This document shows positions 16,187 through 23,867 of a stretch of DNA of 64,000 nucleotides, one piece after another. The position numbers and the translations under genes were made by a program. The stretch is from Nonomuraea turcica (lineage in GTDB: Bacteria > Actinomycetota > Actinomycetes > Streptosporangiales > Streptosporangiaceae): positions 124,001-188,000 of the forward strand of contig NZ_JAUZQF010000023.1 in assembly GCF_030718205.1 (NCBI RefSeq). The letters are read 5' to 3'. The notes below the pieces were generated by a model. It saw only the letters and a list, made by a program, of their open reading frames with translations, made no database searches and was not told the DNA's origin. The stretch's first letter is position 1, and each line of letters opens with the position of its first letter.

Positions 16187-17987
16187 CCCCATCCTCATCG
16201 AGATCGTCGAGGGCACGCTGGCCTCCGTCGAGAAGGAGGTCGAGACCGCCATCGCGCGGACGGCGCGCTCGCCGATGATCCGCGACGCGCACGACTTCCG
16301 CGCCGGCATCCACGACGTGCGCCTGCGCAAGCTGACCGGCCGCTCCTACAGCGCGCTCGTCCAGCCGATCGTGCGTGACTTCCCGATCGAGACGATGAAG
16401 CCCGGCGACGTCTACTTCCACAACGACGTCTACCTCTCAGAAGGCGGTATCGGCCACCTGCCCGACCTGTGCGTGACCGTGCCGGTCTTCCACGAGGGCG
16501 AGGTCGTGGCGTTCGTGCAGGCCTTCGGCCACCACGACGACATCGGCGGCGCCGTGCCGGGCTCGATGCCCTCGCACGCCCGCTCGGTGTTCGAGGAGGG
16601 GCTGATGGTCCCGCCGATCAAGCTGTGGGACGAGGGCGTGCCGAACGAGGCCGCGCTGCGCATCATGACCCGCAACTCGCGCATGCCCGACTCGCTCGCC
16701 GGCGACCTGGACGCCGAGTGCTCGGCCTGCCTGATGGGCGCCCGCCGCCTGGCCGAGCTGTTCGAGCGGTACGGCAGGCAGGCCATCGAGGAGTGCTTCG
16801 ACGCGATCATCTCCAAGACCACGGAGACGTTCCGCAGGGAGCTGCTGTCGAAGATCCCCGAGGGGACGTACGTGTGGGAGGACTACGCCGAGCACGACGG
16901 CGTGGACGAGCCCCGCCTGCACGCCCAGCGCATCACGCTGACCGTCGACCACGCGGTGGACTCGCCGCTGACGATCGATTTCACCGGCACGTCCCCGCAG
17001 GCCAAGGGCCCGATCAACCACGCCGGGGACTACGCCGACGGCGTGTTCCTGAAGAAGTGGCTGGCGCCCGTGCTGCGCAACCTCGCCGACACGCCGGAGC
17101 GGATGGCGGAGCTGGACGTCAACGAGGGCGTGGTGCCGCTCATCACGATGATCTTCCCGGAGAAGGGCACCCTCCTCACCCCGATCTTCCCCGCTCCCAC
17201 GAACGCCCGCACGTTCGTCATCCTGCGCCTGCTCGGCGTGCTCGCCGGCGTCCTGGCGAAGGCCACGGGCGGGCGGATGCCGGCCGACCAGGAGACGATC
17301 CGGTACACAGGCGTGTACGGGACGGGCGTGGACGGGCAGCCGTACCTGATGCGGGAGGTGCTCGGCGGCGGCTCAGGCGGGCGCTGGTACGCCGACGGCG
17401 AGGACACCATCCACGTGGTGCCCGACTCGCGCAACATCCCGGTCGAGTTCGCCGAGGCGCGCTGGCCGTTCCGGGTGGAGCGGCTGGCGCTGGCCTGCGA
17501 TTCCGGCGGGCCCGGCATGTTCAGGGGTGGGCTGGGCTACGACAAGCACATCAGGATGCTGCGGGACGCGTCGTACATGTCCATCGCGGATCGGTCCATC
17601 CTGTCCTGCTGGGGCGTCAACGGCGGCCTCGCCGGGCGGCCGTTCCGGGTGGAGATCGGCGGCAAGGAGATGGAGGGCCTGGTCGACGACTACCCGGTCC
17701 AGGCCGGGGAGGTCATCCGCATCCGGACCACCGGGGGTGGGGGCTGGGGGTCGCCGTACGACCGGGATCCGCGGGCGGTGGCGGCCGACGTCCGGGACGG
17801 CAAGGTGTCCATCGCCGGCGCTCTCGGTGACTACGGGGTTGTGCTGGACGGGGACCGCATCGACGAACAGGGCACGGCCGAACTCCGCGCCACCCTCCGG
17901 CCGCCGGCGGACCGGTTCTTCGACCGGGGGCCTGGCTACGCCAAGCTCTCGGGTGGGCGGAGTCTCGCAGAGGTAGACGAGTTGTGA
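16179..17987 (+). CDS. Hydantoinase/oxoprolinase subunit B (HyuB family)
   Basis: A 602-residue subunit that partners HyuA, with its start overlapping the hyuA stop by 8 nt. Typical HyuB segments are VEKEVETAIARTARSPMIRD (near the N-terminus), GDVYFHNDVYLSEGGIGHLPD, GHHDDIGGAVPGSMPSHARS, INHAGDYADGVFLKK, SNIPVEFAEARWPFRVER (read here as NIPVEF), DSGGPGMFRGGLGYDKHIR, and the C-terminal Gly-rich RIRTTGGGGWGSPYDRDP. The two proteins should form a cytosolic heteromer performing ATP-dependent opening of a cyclic amide or a related carboxylation. The gene is followed by a short palindrome at 17995-18009, and transcription may end there. Confidence 0.92.
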   Translation: MTDPILIEIVEGTLASVEKEVETAIARTARSPMIRDAHDFRAGIHDVRLRKLTGRSYSALVQPIVRDFPIETMKPGDVYFHNDVYLSEGGIGHLPDLCVTVPVFHEGEVVAFVQAFGHHDDIGGAVPGSMPSHARSVFEEGLMVPPIKLWDEGVPNEAALRIMTRNSRMPDSLAGDLDAECSACLMGARRLAELFERYGRQAIEECFDAIISKTTETFRRELLSKIPEGTYVWEDYAEHDGVDEPRLHAQRITLTVDHAVDSPLTIDFTGTSPQAKGPINHAGDYADGVFLKKWLAPVLRNLADTPERMAELDVNEGVVPLITMIFPEKGTLLTPIFPAPTNARTFVILRLLGVLAGVLAKATGGRMPADQETIRYTGVYGTGVDGQPYLMREVLGGGSGGRWYADGEDTIHVVPDSRNIPVEFAEARWPFRVERLALACDSGGPGMFRGGLGYDKHIRMLRDASYMSIADRSILSCWGVNGGLAGRPFRVEIGGKEMEGLVDDYPVQAGEVIRIRTTGGGGWGSPYDRDPRAVAADVRDGKVSIAGALGDYGVVLDGDRIDEQGTAELRATLRPPADRFFDRGPGYAKLSGGRSLAEVDEL

Positions 17988-17994
17988 GGAGTTA

Positions 17995-18009
17995 ATCACG
18001 CTTCGTGAT
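17995..18009. promoter_or_regulatory. Palindrome between hyuB and the DUF3800-like gene
   Basis: ATCACG-ctt-CGTGAT is a perfect inverted repeat 7 nt after the hyuB stop and about where a -35 element of the next gene would lie (its TAGCAT -10 box is 18019-18024, 8 nt before the GTG at 18033). It could be an operator or a weak hairpin. Confidence 0.4.
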
Positions 18010-18032
18010 GACCGGAGCTAGCATGATCCCCC

Positions 18033-18602
18033 GTGAACCCCCCGTTCTCTGCTTACGTCGATGAGTCCATGCGGATTCCGCATGGGCTCTACCTGATGGC
18101 GGCCGTGCTCGTCTCCCCGAATGAGGCGGCGACGCACCGCGCGGCGCTCCGGGCGCTCCTATTGCGTCGGCAGCGGACGCTGCACTGGCGCGATGAGAAC
18201 GACAAGCGTCGGACCTGCATCATCGAGGCGGTCGCGCTGTTGCGTCCATCGGCGCTGGTCATCGTGGGCGCTGGGCTCGACGTCAAGCGACAGGAACGGG
18301 CGCGTCGGAAGTGCATGGAGCACCTACTCTGGGAGCTTGGGCGCAGGCCGGTGGTGGACGTGTTCTTCGAGTCTCGCGATCCTGCCATGGACACGGCCGA
18401 CAAGAAGCTGATCGACGTGCTCCGCGTCCGCAACGCGATCGCTCCTCGGCTTCGGGCTTTGTGGGTGCCCGCCGTCGAGGAGCCCCTCGCCTGGCTGCCA
18501 GACATCGTGGCGGGCGCGGCTTCGCTGGCCGCGTGTGGCGAGATGGATTTTTGGGAGATGCTGGGTGGCGGCGTCGCATTGAAGCCGATCGCGCTGGACT
18601 GA
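18033..18602 (+). CDS. DUF3800-like protein (RNase H-like fold)
   Basis: A 189-residue protein starting at GTG. The opening FSAYVDESMRIPHGLYLMAA and the following VSPNEAATHRAALRALLLRR resemble the DUF3800 family, whose N-terminal acidic motif (here YVDES) lies on an RNase H-like strand. Later candidate acidic residues are VFFESRDPAMDTADKKLID and the C-terminal DIVAGAASLAACGEMDF, the spacing expected for a metal-binding nuclease core. Members are mostly uncharacterised and often sit near mobile or defence genes. Here it is solitary, between hyuB and paired inverted repeats (18619, 18732). The -10-like TAGCAT 8 nt before the start suggests a leaderless message. Confidence 0.65.
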   Translation: MNPPFSAYVDESMRIPHGLYLMAAVLVSPNEAATHRAALRALLLRRQRTLHWRDENDKRRTCIIEAVALLRPSALVIVGAGLDVKRQERARRKCMEHLLWELGRRPVVDVFFESRDPAMDTADKKLIDVLRVRNAIAPRLRALWVPAVEEPLAWLPDIVAGAASLAACGEMDFWEMLGGGVALKPIALD

Positions 18603-18618
18603 GCCCAGACAGCGCAAA

Positions 18619-18661
18619 GCCCGGGCTCCTGTCGTCCGGCAGTCCACCCGGGCTCACTTCC
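18619..18661. repeat. 43-nt hairpin-forming repeat, copy 1
   Basis: A 43-nt unit beginning GCCCGGGCTCCTGTC and ending ACCCGGGCTCACTTCC recurs at 18732-18774 with one substitution (G to C at the 16th base). Together with the A at 18618, outer arms AGCCCGGG/CCCGGGCT can pair, giving a stem with a 21-nt loop; it lies just after the DUF3800-like stop. It may be a terminator or a dispersed genomic repeat. Confidence 0.75.
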
Positions 18662-18731
18662 ACTCCCATCAGCGATGGGCGGCAACCTCAATGTACCCGA
18701 GCGCCCACGGAAAGTCACCTGGAATGCGCAG

Positions 18732-18774
18732 GCCCGGGCTCCTGTCCTCCGGCAGTCCACCCGGGCTCACTTCC
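18732..18774. repeat. 43-nt hairpin-forming repeat, copy 2
   Basis: Second copy of the element at 18619-18661, 113 nt downstream, in the same orientation, 42 of 43 nt identical. It lies 42 nt beyond the stop of the convergent dehydrogenase gene (18816), so each convergent gene has one copy after its stop. Confidence 0.75.
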
Positions 18775-18815
18775 CATCCTCCCCGCAGGAAGGCGGCGTG
18801 CTGCGACTTTATCGC

Positions 18816-19685
18816 TCACCCCTTGTCGAAGCTCGCGAAATAGGTAGCCGCCATGTCCTCGTCCCCATGCCCCTGGGCCTCCGCCCGCCGGAAGCGTTCC
18901 CCGGCCGCCTCCACCACGTTCAGCCGAACCCCGGCCGCCTCCCCGGCTCGCGTGATCAGCAGCGTGTCCTTCTCCGCGTTGGACACCGTGAAGCTGGGAG
19001 TGAAGTCGCCCTCCATGATGGCCTTGGACTTGGCCTGGAAGTAGGCGTTGTCCAGCGGCCCGCCGCTGATCACCTGCCGGACCAGGTCGGGATCGAGCCC
19101 CAGGCCCTTGGCGAGGGCGAGGGACTCGGCGATGACGGCGGTCAGGGAGATGGCGTAACTCACCGCGGCGAGCTTCAGCTTGGAGGCCGTGCCGTCGGCA
19201 CCGGACTCGCCGAGCCAGAGCGTGCGCTGGCCGACCGCGGCGAAGACCGGCTCCAGCGCCTGCTGGGCGGACTGCGGCCCCGCGGCCAGGATGATCAGCT
19301 TGCCCTGCTCGGCCGGCTGCTTCGTGCCCTGGACCGGCGCGTCCACGAACGTCAGCCCGTGCTCGCCCGCCAGCGCCGCCAGCCCGCCGATCGCGTCGAT
19401 CCCGACCGTGCTCATCTGCGCCCACACCTGCCCGGGTCGCAGCCCGGGCGCGGCGGCGGTCATCGCGGCGCGTACCGCGTCGCCGTCGCTCAGCATCGTG
19501 ACGATCACGTCCGCGCCCTCGACCGCCTCGGCCGGAGACCCGGCCACCACCGCGCCGTAGGCTTCCAAGGGCTCGGCCTTGTCTCGAGTGCGGTTCCACG
19601 CCGTGACCCGCAGGCCGGATTTGACGAGGTTGCGGGCCATGGGAGCGCCCATGAGGCCGGTTCCGAGAAATGCGACAGAGGTCAT
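18816..19685 (-). CDS. NAD(P)-dependent oxidoreductase of the 3-hydroxyisobutyrate dehydrogenase family
   Basis: A 289-residue beta-hydroxyacid dehydrogenase. The Rossmann start is SVAFLGTGLMGAPMARNLVK (GxGxxG). The substrate-site region TFVDAPVQGTKQPAEQGKL aligns with the family DAPVSGG motif. The catalytic-lysine helix reads GADGTASKLKLAAVSYAI; the Asn usually found four residues after the Lys is Ala here, suggesting a glyoxylate-reductase-like or imine-reductase-like variant rather than true HIBADH. The C-terminal helical domain (LAKGLGLDPDLVRQVISGG) is complete. It is divergent from the riboswitch operon at 19815. No operon partner. Confidence 0.9.
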   Translation of the reverse strand: MTSVAFLGTGLMGAPMARNLVKSGLRVTAWNRTRDKAEPLEAYGAVVAGSPAEAVEGADVIVTMLSDGDAVRAAMTAAAPGLRPGQVWAQMSTVGIDAIGGLAALAGEHGLTFVDAPVQGTKQPAEQGKLIILAAGPQSAQQALEPVFAAVGQRTLWLGESGADGTASKLKLAAVSYAISLTAVIAESLALAKGLGLDPDLVRQVISGGPLDNAYFQAKSKAIMEGDFTPSFTVSNAEKDTLLITRAGEAAGVRLNVVEAAGERFRRAEAQGHGDEDMAATYFASFDKG

Positions 19686-19814
19686 GGGATCACCCTACGA
19701 AGAGCGGGGAAGCGGCCCGCGCCCGGGGGACCGGTAAGCCGACTGGAACAAGGTCTTAACGGCGGGGAAACACCGCAGGAGTGCACTGAGGGGGACTCAC
19801 CGAGAGCGTGAGGC

Positions 19815-19932
19815 GCACCTAGGGTTCCGCCGGTTCCACGGGTCTGGTCCGAGAGGTGCAGGCGGCCTGTGCCGGCCGCTCCACGGCGGGATAAAAGCCC
19901 GGGAGGTCAGCCAACGCCTGGCTGCCTTCCGG
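19815..19932 (+). promoter_or_regulatory. Guanidine-I (ykkC class) riboswitch with putative expression platform
   Basis: The aptamer (about 19815-19906) contains the signature blocks in order: CTAGGGTTCCG (19819-19829), CTGGTCCGAGAG, and ACGGCGGGATAAAAGCCCGG (from 19883). P1 pairs GCACCT (19815-19820) with AGGTGC (19854-19859); a second stem pairs GCGGCC with GGCCGC (19862-19879); the last pairs GGG and CCC around ATAAAAG. The terminal aptamer strand CCGGGAGG (19899-19906) can alternatively pair with CCTTCCGG (19925-19932), enclosing a perfect CAGCCA/TGGCTG hairpin (19908-19924). This would be a ligand-free off-state stem. The switch sits directly upstream of the ureohydrolase/ABC importer operon. 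Class assignment is from remembered consensus. Confidence 0.9.
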
Positions 19933-19958
19933 CCGGGCGACGATCATTCGGAGCTCGA

Positions 19959-21098
19959 ATGCACTGGCACCCCCGCAAACTCCACGACGACTACGGACCC
20001 GAGGCGCGCTTCGCCGTCGAACGCGAGGCCGAGCTGCCCACCACCGCCTGGGACCGCGAGGTGGCCCGCGCCCTGGAGCTGGGCCTGCAGGGCGCCGACT
20101 CCATCGTGGACCGGCGCATCCCCACCTTCTCGCGCGGTGAGCTGCCGCACTTCGCGGGCATCAACACCTTCCTCAAGGCCCCGTACGTCGAGGACGTGCG
20201 CACCTGCGGCGACTACGACGTGGCCGTGCTCGGCGCGCCGTTCGACGGCGGGACCACATATCGCCCCGGCACCCGGTTCGGGCCGCAGGGCATCCGCCGC
20301 ATCTCGGCGCTGTACGGGCCGTACAGCTTCGAGCTCGGCGTGGACCTGCGCGAGTCGATCACGATGGCCGACCTCGGCGACATCTTCACGATCCCGGGCA
20401 ACATCGAGAAGACCTTCGACCAGATCTCCAAGGCCGTCTCCCACGTGTACGCCAGCGGCGCCTTCCCTGTCGTCCTGGGTGGCGACCACTCGATCGGCTA
20501 CCCGACGGTACGCGGCGTCGCCGAGCACCTGTCCGGAAATCTCGGGATCATTCACTTCGACCGGCACGTCGACACCCAGGAGACCGACCTCGACGAGCGC
20601 ATGCACACGACGCCGTGGTTCCACGCCACCGACCTCCCCAACGTGCCCCCGCAGAACCTCGTCCAGATCGGCATCGGCGGCTGGCAGGCCCCCAGGCCCG
20701 GCGTGAAGGTCGGCCGCGAGCGTGGCACCACCATCATGACGGTCACCGACTGCGTCGAGATGGGCATCGAGGCGGCCGCGGAAAGGGCGCTGGAGGTGGC
20801 CTGGCGCGGGGCCGAGGCCGTGTGGTTGTCGTTCGACGTGGACTGCCTGGACGCGGCGTTCGTGCCGGGGACCGGGTGGCCGGAGCCTGGCGGGTTCCTG
20901 CCGCGGGAGGTGCTCAAGTTCATCCAGATCATCGCCGACGCGGCGCCGCTGGCCGGGATCGAGGTGGTCGAGTGCAGCCCGCCGTACGACAACGCCGACA
21001 TCACCTCGCTGATCGCCACCCGCGTCATCTGCGACACGCTCGGCTGCCTGGTCCGCTCCGGTCACCTGCCGTCCAAGAAGAAGGAGGCCGCGTCATGA
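19959..21098 (+). CDS. gdmH: Ureohydrolase-family enzyme, probable guanidine hydrolase
   Basis: A 379-residue arginase/agmatinase-family protein. The start at 19959 follows the riboswitch and a short CGGAG; the upstream open frame lies inside the aptamer. Metal motifs are VVLGGDHSIGYPT, IHFDRHVDTQ (the usual DAHxD carries Arg instead of Ala) and LSFDVDCLDAAFVPGTG. It is longer than classical agmatinases, with an N-terminal extension of about 70 residues (MHWHPRKLHDDYGPEARFAV), and contains GTRFGPQGIRRISALYGPYS. The guanidine-I riboswitch and the coupled nitrate/sulfonate-type importer match the known context of Ni-dependent guanidine hydrolases, giving urea and ammonia from guanidine. Agmatinase activity is the alternative. 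No HypA/HypB-like nickel chaperone gene is adjacent. The stop overlaps the next start (ATGA). Confidence 0.8.
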   Translation: MHWHPRKLHDDYGPEARFAVEREAELPTTAWDREVARALELGLQGADSIVDRRIPTFSRGELPHFAGINTFLKAPYVEDVRTCGDYDVAVLGAPFDGGTTYRPGTRFGPQGIRRISALYGPYSFELGVDLRESITMADLGDIFTIPGNIEKTFDQISKAVSHVYASGAFPVVLGGDHSIGYPTVRGVAEHLSGNLGIIHFDRHVDTQETDLDERMHTTPWFHATDLPNVPPQNLVQIGIGGWQAPRPGVKVGRERGTTIMTVTDCVEMGIEAAAERALEVAWRGAEAVWLSFDVDCLDAAFVPGTGWPEPGGFLPREVLKFIQIIADAAPLAGIEVVECSPPYDNADITSLIATRVICDTLGCLVRSGHLPSKKKEAAS

Positions 21099-22075
21099 TC
21101 CGCCGGCTCCTGACCGCCGCACTGCTCGTCGTCTGCGCCGCCTGCGGCGGAGGCCAGCCCGCCGCGCCCACGGGCTCTGCCGGGAAGGCCGTCACCCTGG
21201 GTTTCTCCGCCTGGCCCGGCTGGTTTCCCTGGCAGGTCGCCCAGGAGAAGGGGCTGTTCGCCAAGCACGGGGTCACCGTCGAGCTGAAGTACTTCGACAG
21301 CTACACCGACAGCCTCACCGCTCTTGCCACCGGCAACATCGACGCCAACGGCCAGACGCTGAACGACACGCTCGCCTCCGTCTCCGGCGGGGCCAAGCAG
21401 ACCGTCGTGCTGGTGAACGACAACTCCACCGGCAACGACCAGATCATCGCCAAGCCGGGCATCACGTCGGTGGCGCAGCTCAAGGGCAGGACGGTCGCCG
21501 CCGAGCAAGGGACCGTGGACCATTACCTGCTGCTGCTCGCCCTGCGCAAGGCCGGGCTCAAGCAGAGTGACATCACGTTCAAGCCGCTGCCCACGGATGC
21601 GGCGGCGGCCGCGTTCAAGGCGGGGCAGGTGGACGCGGTCGGGGTGTTCGCGCCGTTCACGACGACCGCGCTGGAGCTGCCCGGCGCCACCGCCATCGCC
21701 ACGTCCAAGGACTTTCCCGGGGCGATTCCGGACCATCTGGTGGTGTCGCGTTCTCTTGCCGCCGACCGGCCCGAGGTCGTGCAGGGGCTGGTGAAGACCT
21801 GGTTCGACACGCTGGCCTGGATTGAGGCGAACAAGGCGGAGGCTCGTACGATCATGGCCAAGCGGGCGGGGGTGAGCGAGCAGGCCTACGCCGAGTACGA
21901 CGCCGGGACCACGATCTTCTCGCTGGCCGACAATCTGGAGGCGTTCAGCTCGGGGAGCCTGGAGAAGCAGGCCAAGGAGATCGGCGCCTTCCTGACCGAG
22001 TCGGGCCTCGCTGACACGGCCCCGCCGCTGGACGGCCTGCTGGATGCGCGCTTCGTCCAGGGAGTGTCACCATGA
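21095..22075 (+). CDS. ABC importer solute-binding lipoprotein (SsuA/TauA/NrtA type), probable guanidine binder
   Basis: A 326-residue lipoprotein: signal MIRRLLTAALLVVCAACGG with lipobox VCAAC. The start has AAGGAGG 7 nt upstream and overlaps the ureohydrolase stop by 4 nt. The mature part is a type-2 binding protein of the nitrate/sulfonate/taurine group: VTLGFSAWPGWFPWQVAQEK, GLFAKHGVTVELKYFDSYTD, LKGRTVAAEQGTVDHYLLLLA, AFKAGQVDAVGVFAPFTTTAL. The position in the riboswitch operon suggests that it captures guanidine or a guanidine-containing compound at the cell surface. Confidence 0.9.
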   Translation: MIRRLLTAALLVVCAACGGGQPAAPTGSAGKAVTLGFSAWPGWFPWQVAQEKGLFAKHGVTVELKYFDSYTDSLTALATGNIDANGQTLNDTLASVSGGAKQTVVLVNDNSTGNDQIIAKPGITSVAQLKGRTVAAEQGTVDHYLLLLALRKAGLKQSDITFKPLPTDAAAAAFKAGQVDAVGVFAPFTTTALELPGATAIATSKDFPGAIPDHLVVSRSLAADRPEVVQGLVKTWFDTLAWIEANKAEARTIMAKRAGVSEQAYAEYDAGTTIFSLADNLEAFSSGSLEKQAKEIGAFLTESGLADTAPPLDGLLDARFVQGVSP

Positions 22076-23058
22076 GCGGTCCGCCGGCCCATGCGGCATC
22101 CGTGCAAGGTGCCGGGTCATCGGGATCGATGTCCGCGCCACCGGACGCGCGCCCTTCACCAGAAGAGGCCGCTGCGCCCGGTGCCGGACCGGCGAGCGAG
22201 CGGCGGCCGGGAGACCGCGCCACCTGGCCGCCGCTCCCCAAACGCCCCTCCCGCGCCACCGCCTCGCCGCTGCCCCGCCTGGTGCGCTGGCGGCGGGGGG
22301 CTGCTCTGTCCGGGCGGGCGCGGTGGGGGCTGCGGGCCGTGGCGGTGCTCGTGCCGCTGGCCCTCTGGTGGGCCGTCAGCTCCATGGGCGTCGTCGACCC
22401 GACCTTCCTGCCCTCGCCCGCCGCCGTGGCCCAGGCGTTCGCCGAGATGGCGGCCGGCGGACAGCTGCTGTCGGACGCCGCCGCAAGCCTGGGCAGGGTG
22501 GGTGCCGGCTTCGGGCTCGCGGTGGCGATCTCGGTGCCGCTGGGCATGGCCATGGGCACCTCCCAGGTCGCGCTGGCGCTGCTGGAGCCGGTGGTCGGGT
22601 TGCTGCGATACCTGCCGGCTTCCGCGTTCATCCCACTCCTGATCATCTGGTTGGGCCTGGGTGAGCCGTCCAAGATCGCGATCCTGGTCATCGGGGTGGT
22701 GTTCTTCAACACGCTCATGACGGCCGACGCGGTCCGTGCCGTGCCGGCCGAGCTGCGCAGGGCCGCCGCCACGCTCGGCGCGACCGGCGGCGAGGTGCTG
22801 CGCAAGGTCGTCTGGCCGTACGCGCTGCCCGGCATGCTCGACGCGATGCGCGTCAACGCGGCGGCCGCCTGGAACTTCGTGGTCGTCGCGGAGCTGATCG
22901 CCGCCGAGTCCGGGCTCGGCTACCGGATCATCCGCGCCCAGCGCTTTCTCCAGACGGACCGCATCTTCGCGGTGCTCGTGGTGATCGGTGTCATCGGCCT
23001 CGCCATCGACGTCGGGTTGAGGCTGGCCAGGGCCAGGGTGGGGAGGTGGGCGGCATGA
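22072..23058 (+). CDS. ABC importer permease (SsuC/TauC type)
   Basis: A 328-residue membrane protein whose start overlaps the previous stop (ATGA). The first 85 residues are an unusually long, disordered Pro/Ala-rich cytoplasmic extension. Transmembrane segments start at about residue 86 (LRAVAVLVPLALWWAVSSMG), and the BPD-type permease core includes GMAMGTSQVALALLEPVVGL, FIPLLIIWLGLGEPSKIAIL and the EAA loop AELRRAAATLGATGGEVLRK followed by WPYALPGMLDAMR. It forms the channel with the ATPase at 23055. Role inferred from the riboswitch and ureohydrolase upstream. Confidence 0.9.
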   Translation: MSGPPAHAASVQGAGSSGSMSAPPDARPSPEEAAAPGAGPASERRPGDRATWPPLPKRPSRATASPLPRLVRWRRGAALSGRARWGLRAVAVLVPLALWWAVSSMGVVDPTFLPSPAAVAQAFAEMAAGGQLLSDAAASLGRVGAGFGLAVAISVPLGMAMGTSQVALALLEPVVGLLRYLPASAFIPLLIIWLGLGEPSKIAILVIGVVFFNTLMTADAVRAVPAELRRAAATLGATGGEVLRKVVWPYALPGMLDAMRVNAAAAWNFVVVAELIAAESGLGYRIIRAQRFLQTDRIFAVLVVIGVIGLAIDVGLRLARARVGRWAA

Positions 23059-23810
23059 CGCTCGTGCTGCGCGAGGTCGTCAAGGAGTACGCCGGCCGCC
23101 GTGTCCTCGACGGCATCGGCCTGGAGGTGGGACGCGGCGATTTCGTCTGCATCGTGGGCGCCAGCGGTTCGGGCAAGTCCACGCTGCTCGGCATGATCGC
23201 CGGCCTGGAGCCGGTCACCGGCGGCGCGATCGAGCTGGACGGCGTTCCCGTGAGCGGGCCGGGTCCCGAGCGTGGGCTGGTGTTCCAGTCCGGGGCGCTG
23301 TTCCCGTTCCTCACAGTGGCCGAGAACGTCGGATTCGGCCTGCGGCTGCTGCCCCTGCCGGCCGCCGAGCGCGAGCGGCGCGTCCAGTGGTACCTGTCGG
23401 AGGTCGGGCTGACAGCCCTCGCGCACGCGTTGCCCAGGCAACTGTCGGGCGGCCAGCGGCAGCGCGTGGCGATCGCCCGGGCGCTGGCCTGCGAGCCGTC
23501 CATCCTGCTGCTCGACGAGCCGTTCGGCGCCCTCGACGTGCAGACCAAGGAGGACATGCAGGTTTTCCTGCACCAGGTGTGGCGGGACACCGGCGCGACC
23601 GTCCTCATGGTCACCCACGACGTCGAGGAGGCCGTGCTGCTGGGGAGGCGCGTGATCGTGCTCACCTCCGACCCGGGGCGGGTGGCGGCCGAGTTGCCCG
23701 TGCCGCTGCCGGATCGCCGGGAGATCCGGCTCAAGCGAACTCCGGATTTCCTCGACCTTCGCGCCACGGTCGAGGACCTCATCAGAGGACGAGTGCCAAT
23801 GCTGGATTAG
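23055..23810 (+). CDS. ABC importer ATPase (SsuB/TauB type)
   Basis: A 251-residue ATPase. The ATG at 23055 overlaps the permease stop (ATGA); an in-frame GTG at 23046 is less likely. Walker A GASGSGKSTLL, Q-loop VFQSGALFPFLTV, signature LSGGQRQRVAIARALA, Walker B ILLLDEPFGALD and H-loop MVTHDVEEAV are all intact, and the C-terminal region RVIVLTSDPGRVAAELPVPL is typical of the nitrate/sulfonate/taurine subfamily. It completes the four-gene riboswitch-controlled operon 19959-23810. Confidence 0.92.
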   Translation: MTLVLREVVKEYAGRRVLDGIGLEVGRGDFVCIVGASGSGKSTLLGMIAGLEPVTGGAIELDGVPVSGPGPERGLVFQSGALFPFLTVAENVGFGLRLLPLPAAERERRVQWYLSEVGLTALAHALPRQLSGGQRQRVAIARALACEPSILLLDEPFGALDVQTKEDMQVFLHQVWRDTGATVLMVTHDVEEAVLLGRRVIVLTSDPGRVAAELPVPLPDRREIRLKRTPDFLDLRATVEDLIRGRVPMLD

Positions 23811-23831
23811 TTCCTGTGCCGTAATTAGGTA

Positions 23832-23861
23832 TTGACGCGAAACCAAGCGGCTTTCTAGGTT
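23832..23861 (+). promoter_or_regulatory. Sigma-70-like promoter, leaderless
   Basis: TTGACG (23832-23837), 18-nt spacer and TAGGTT (23856-23861). The -10 box ends 6 nt before the ATG at 23868, so transcription should start at or next to the start codon, giving a leaderless message. No Shine-Dalgarno is present. Confidence 0.65.
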
Positions 23862-23867
23862 TCGGTC

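Noticed and set aside
18619..18774. The two 43-nt repeats as insertion-sequence ends
   Set aside because: They are direct, not inverted, and enclose only 70 nt with no transposase remnant.
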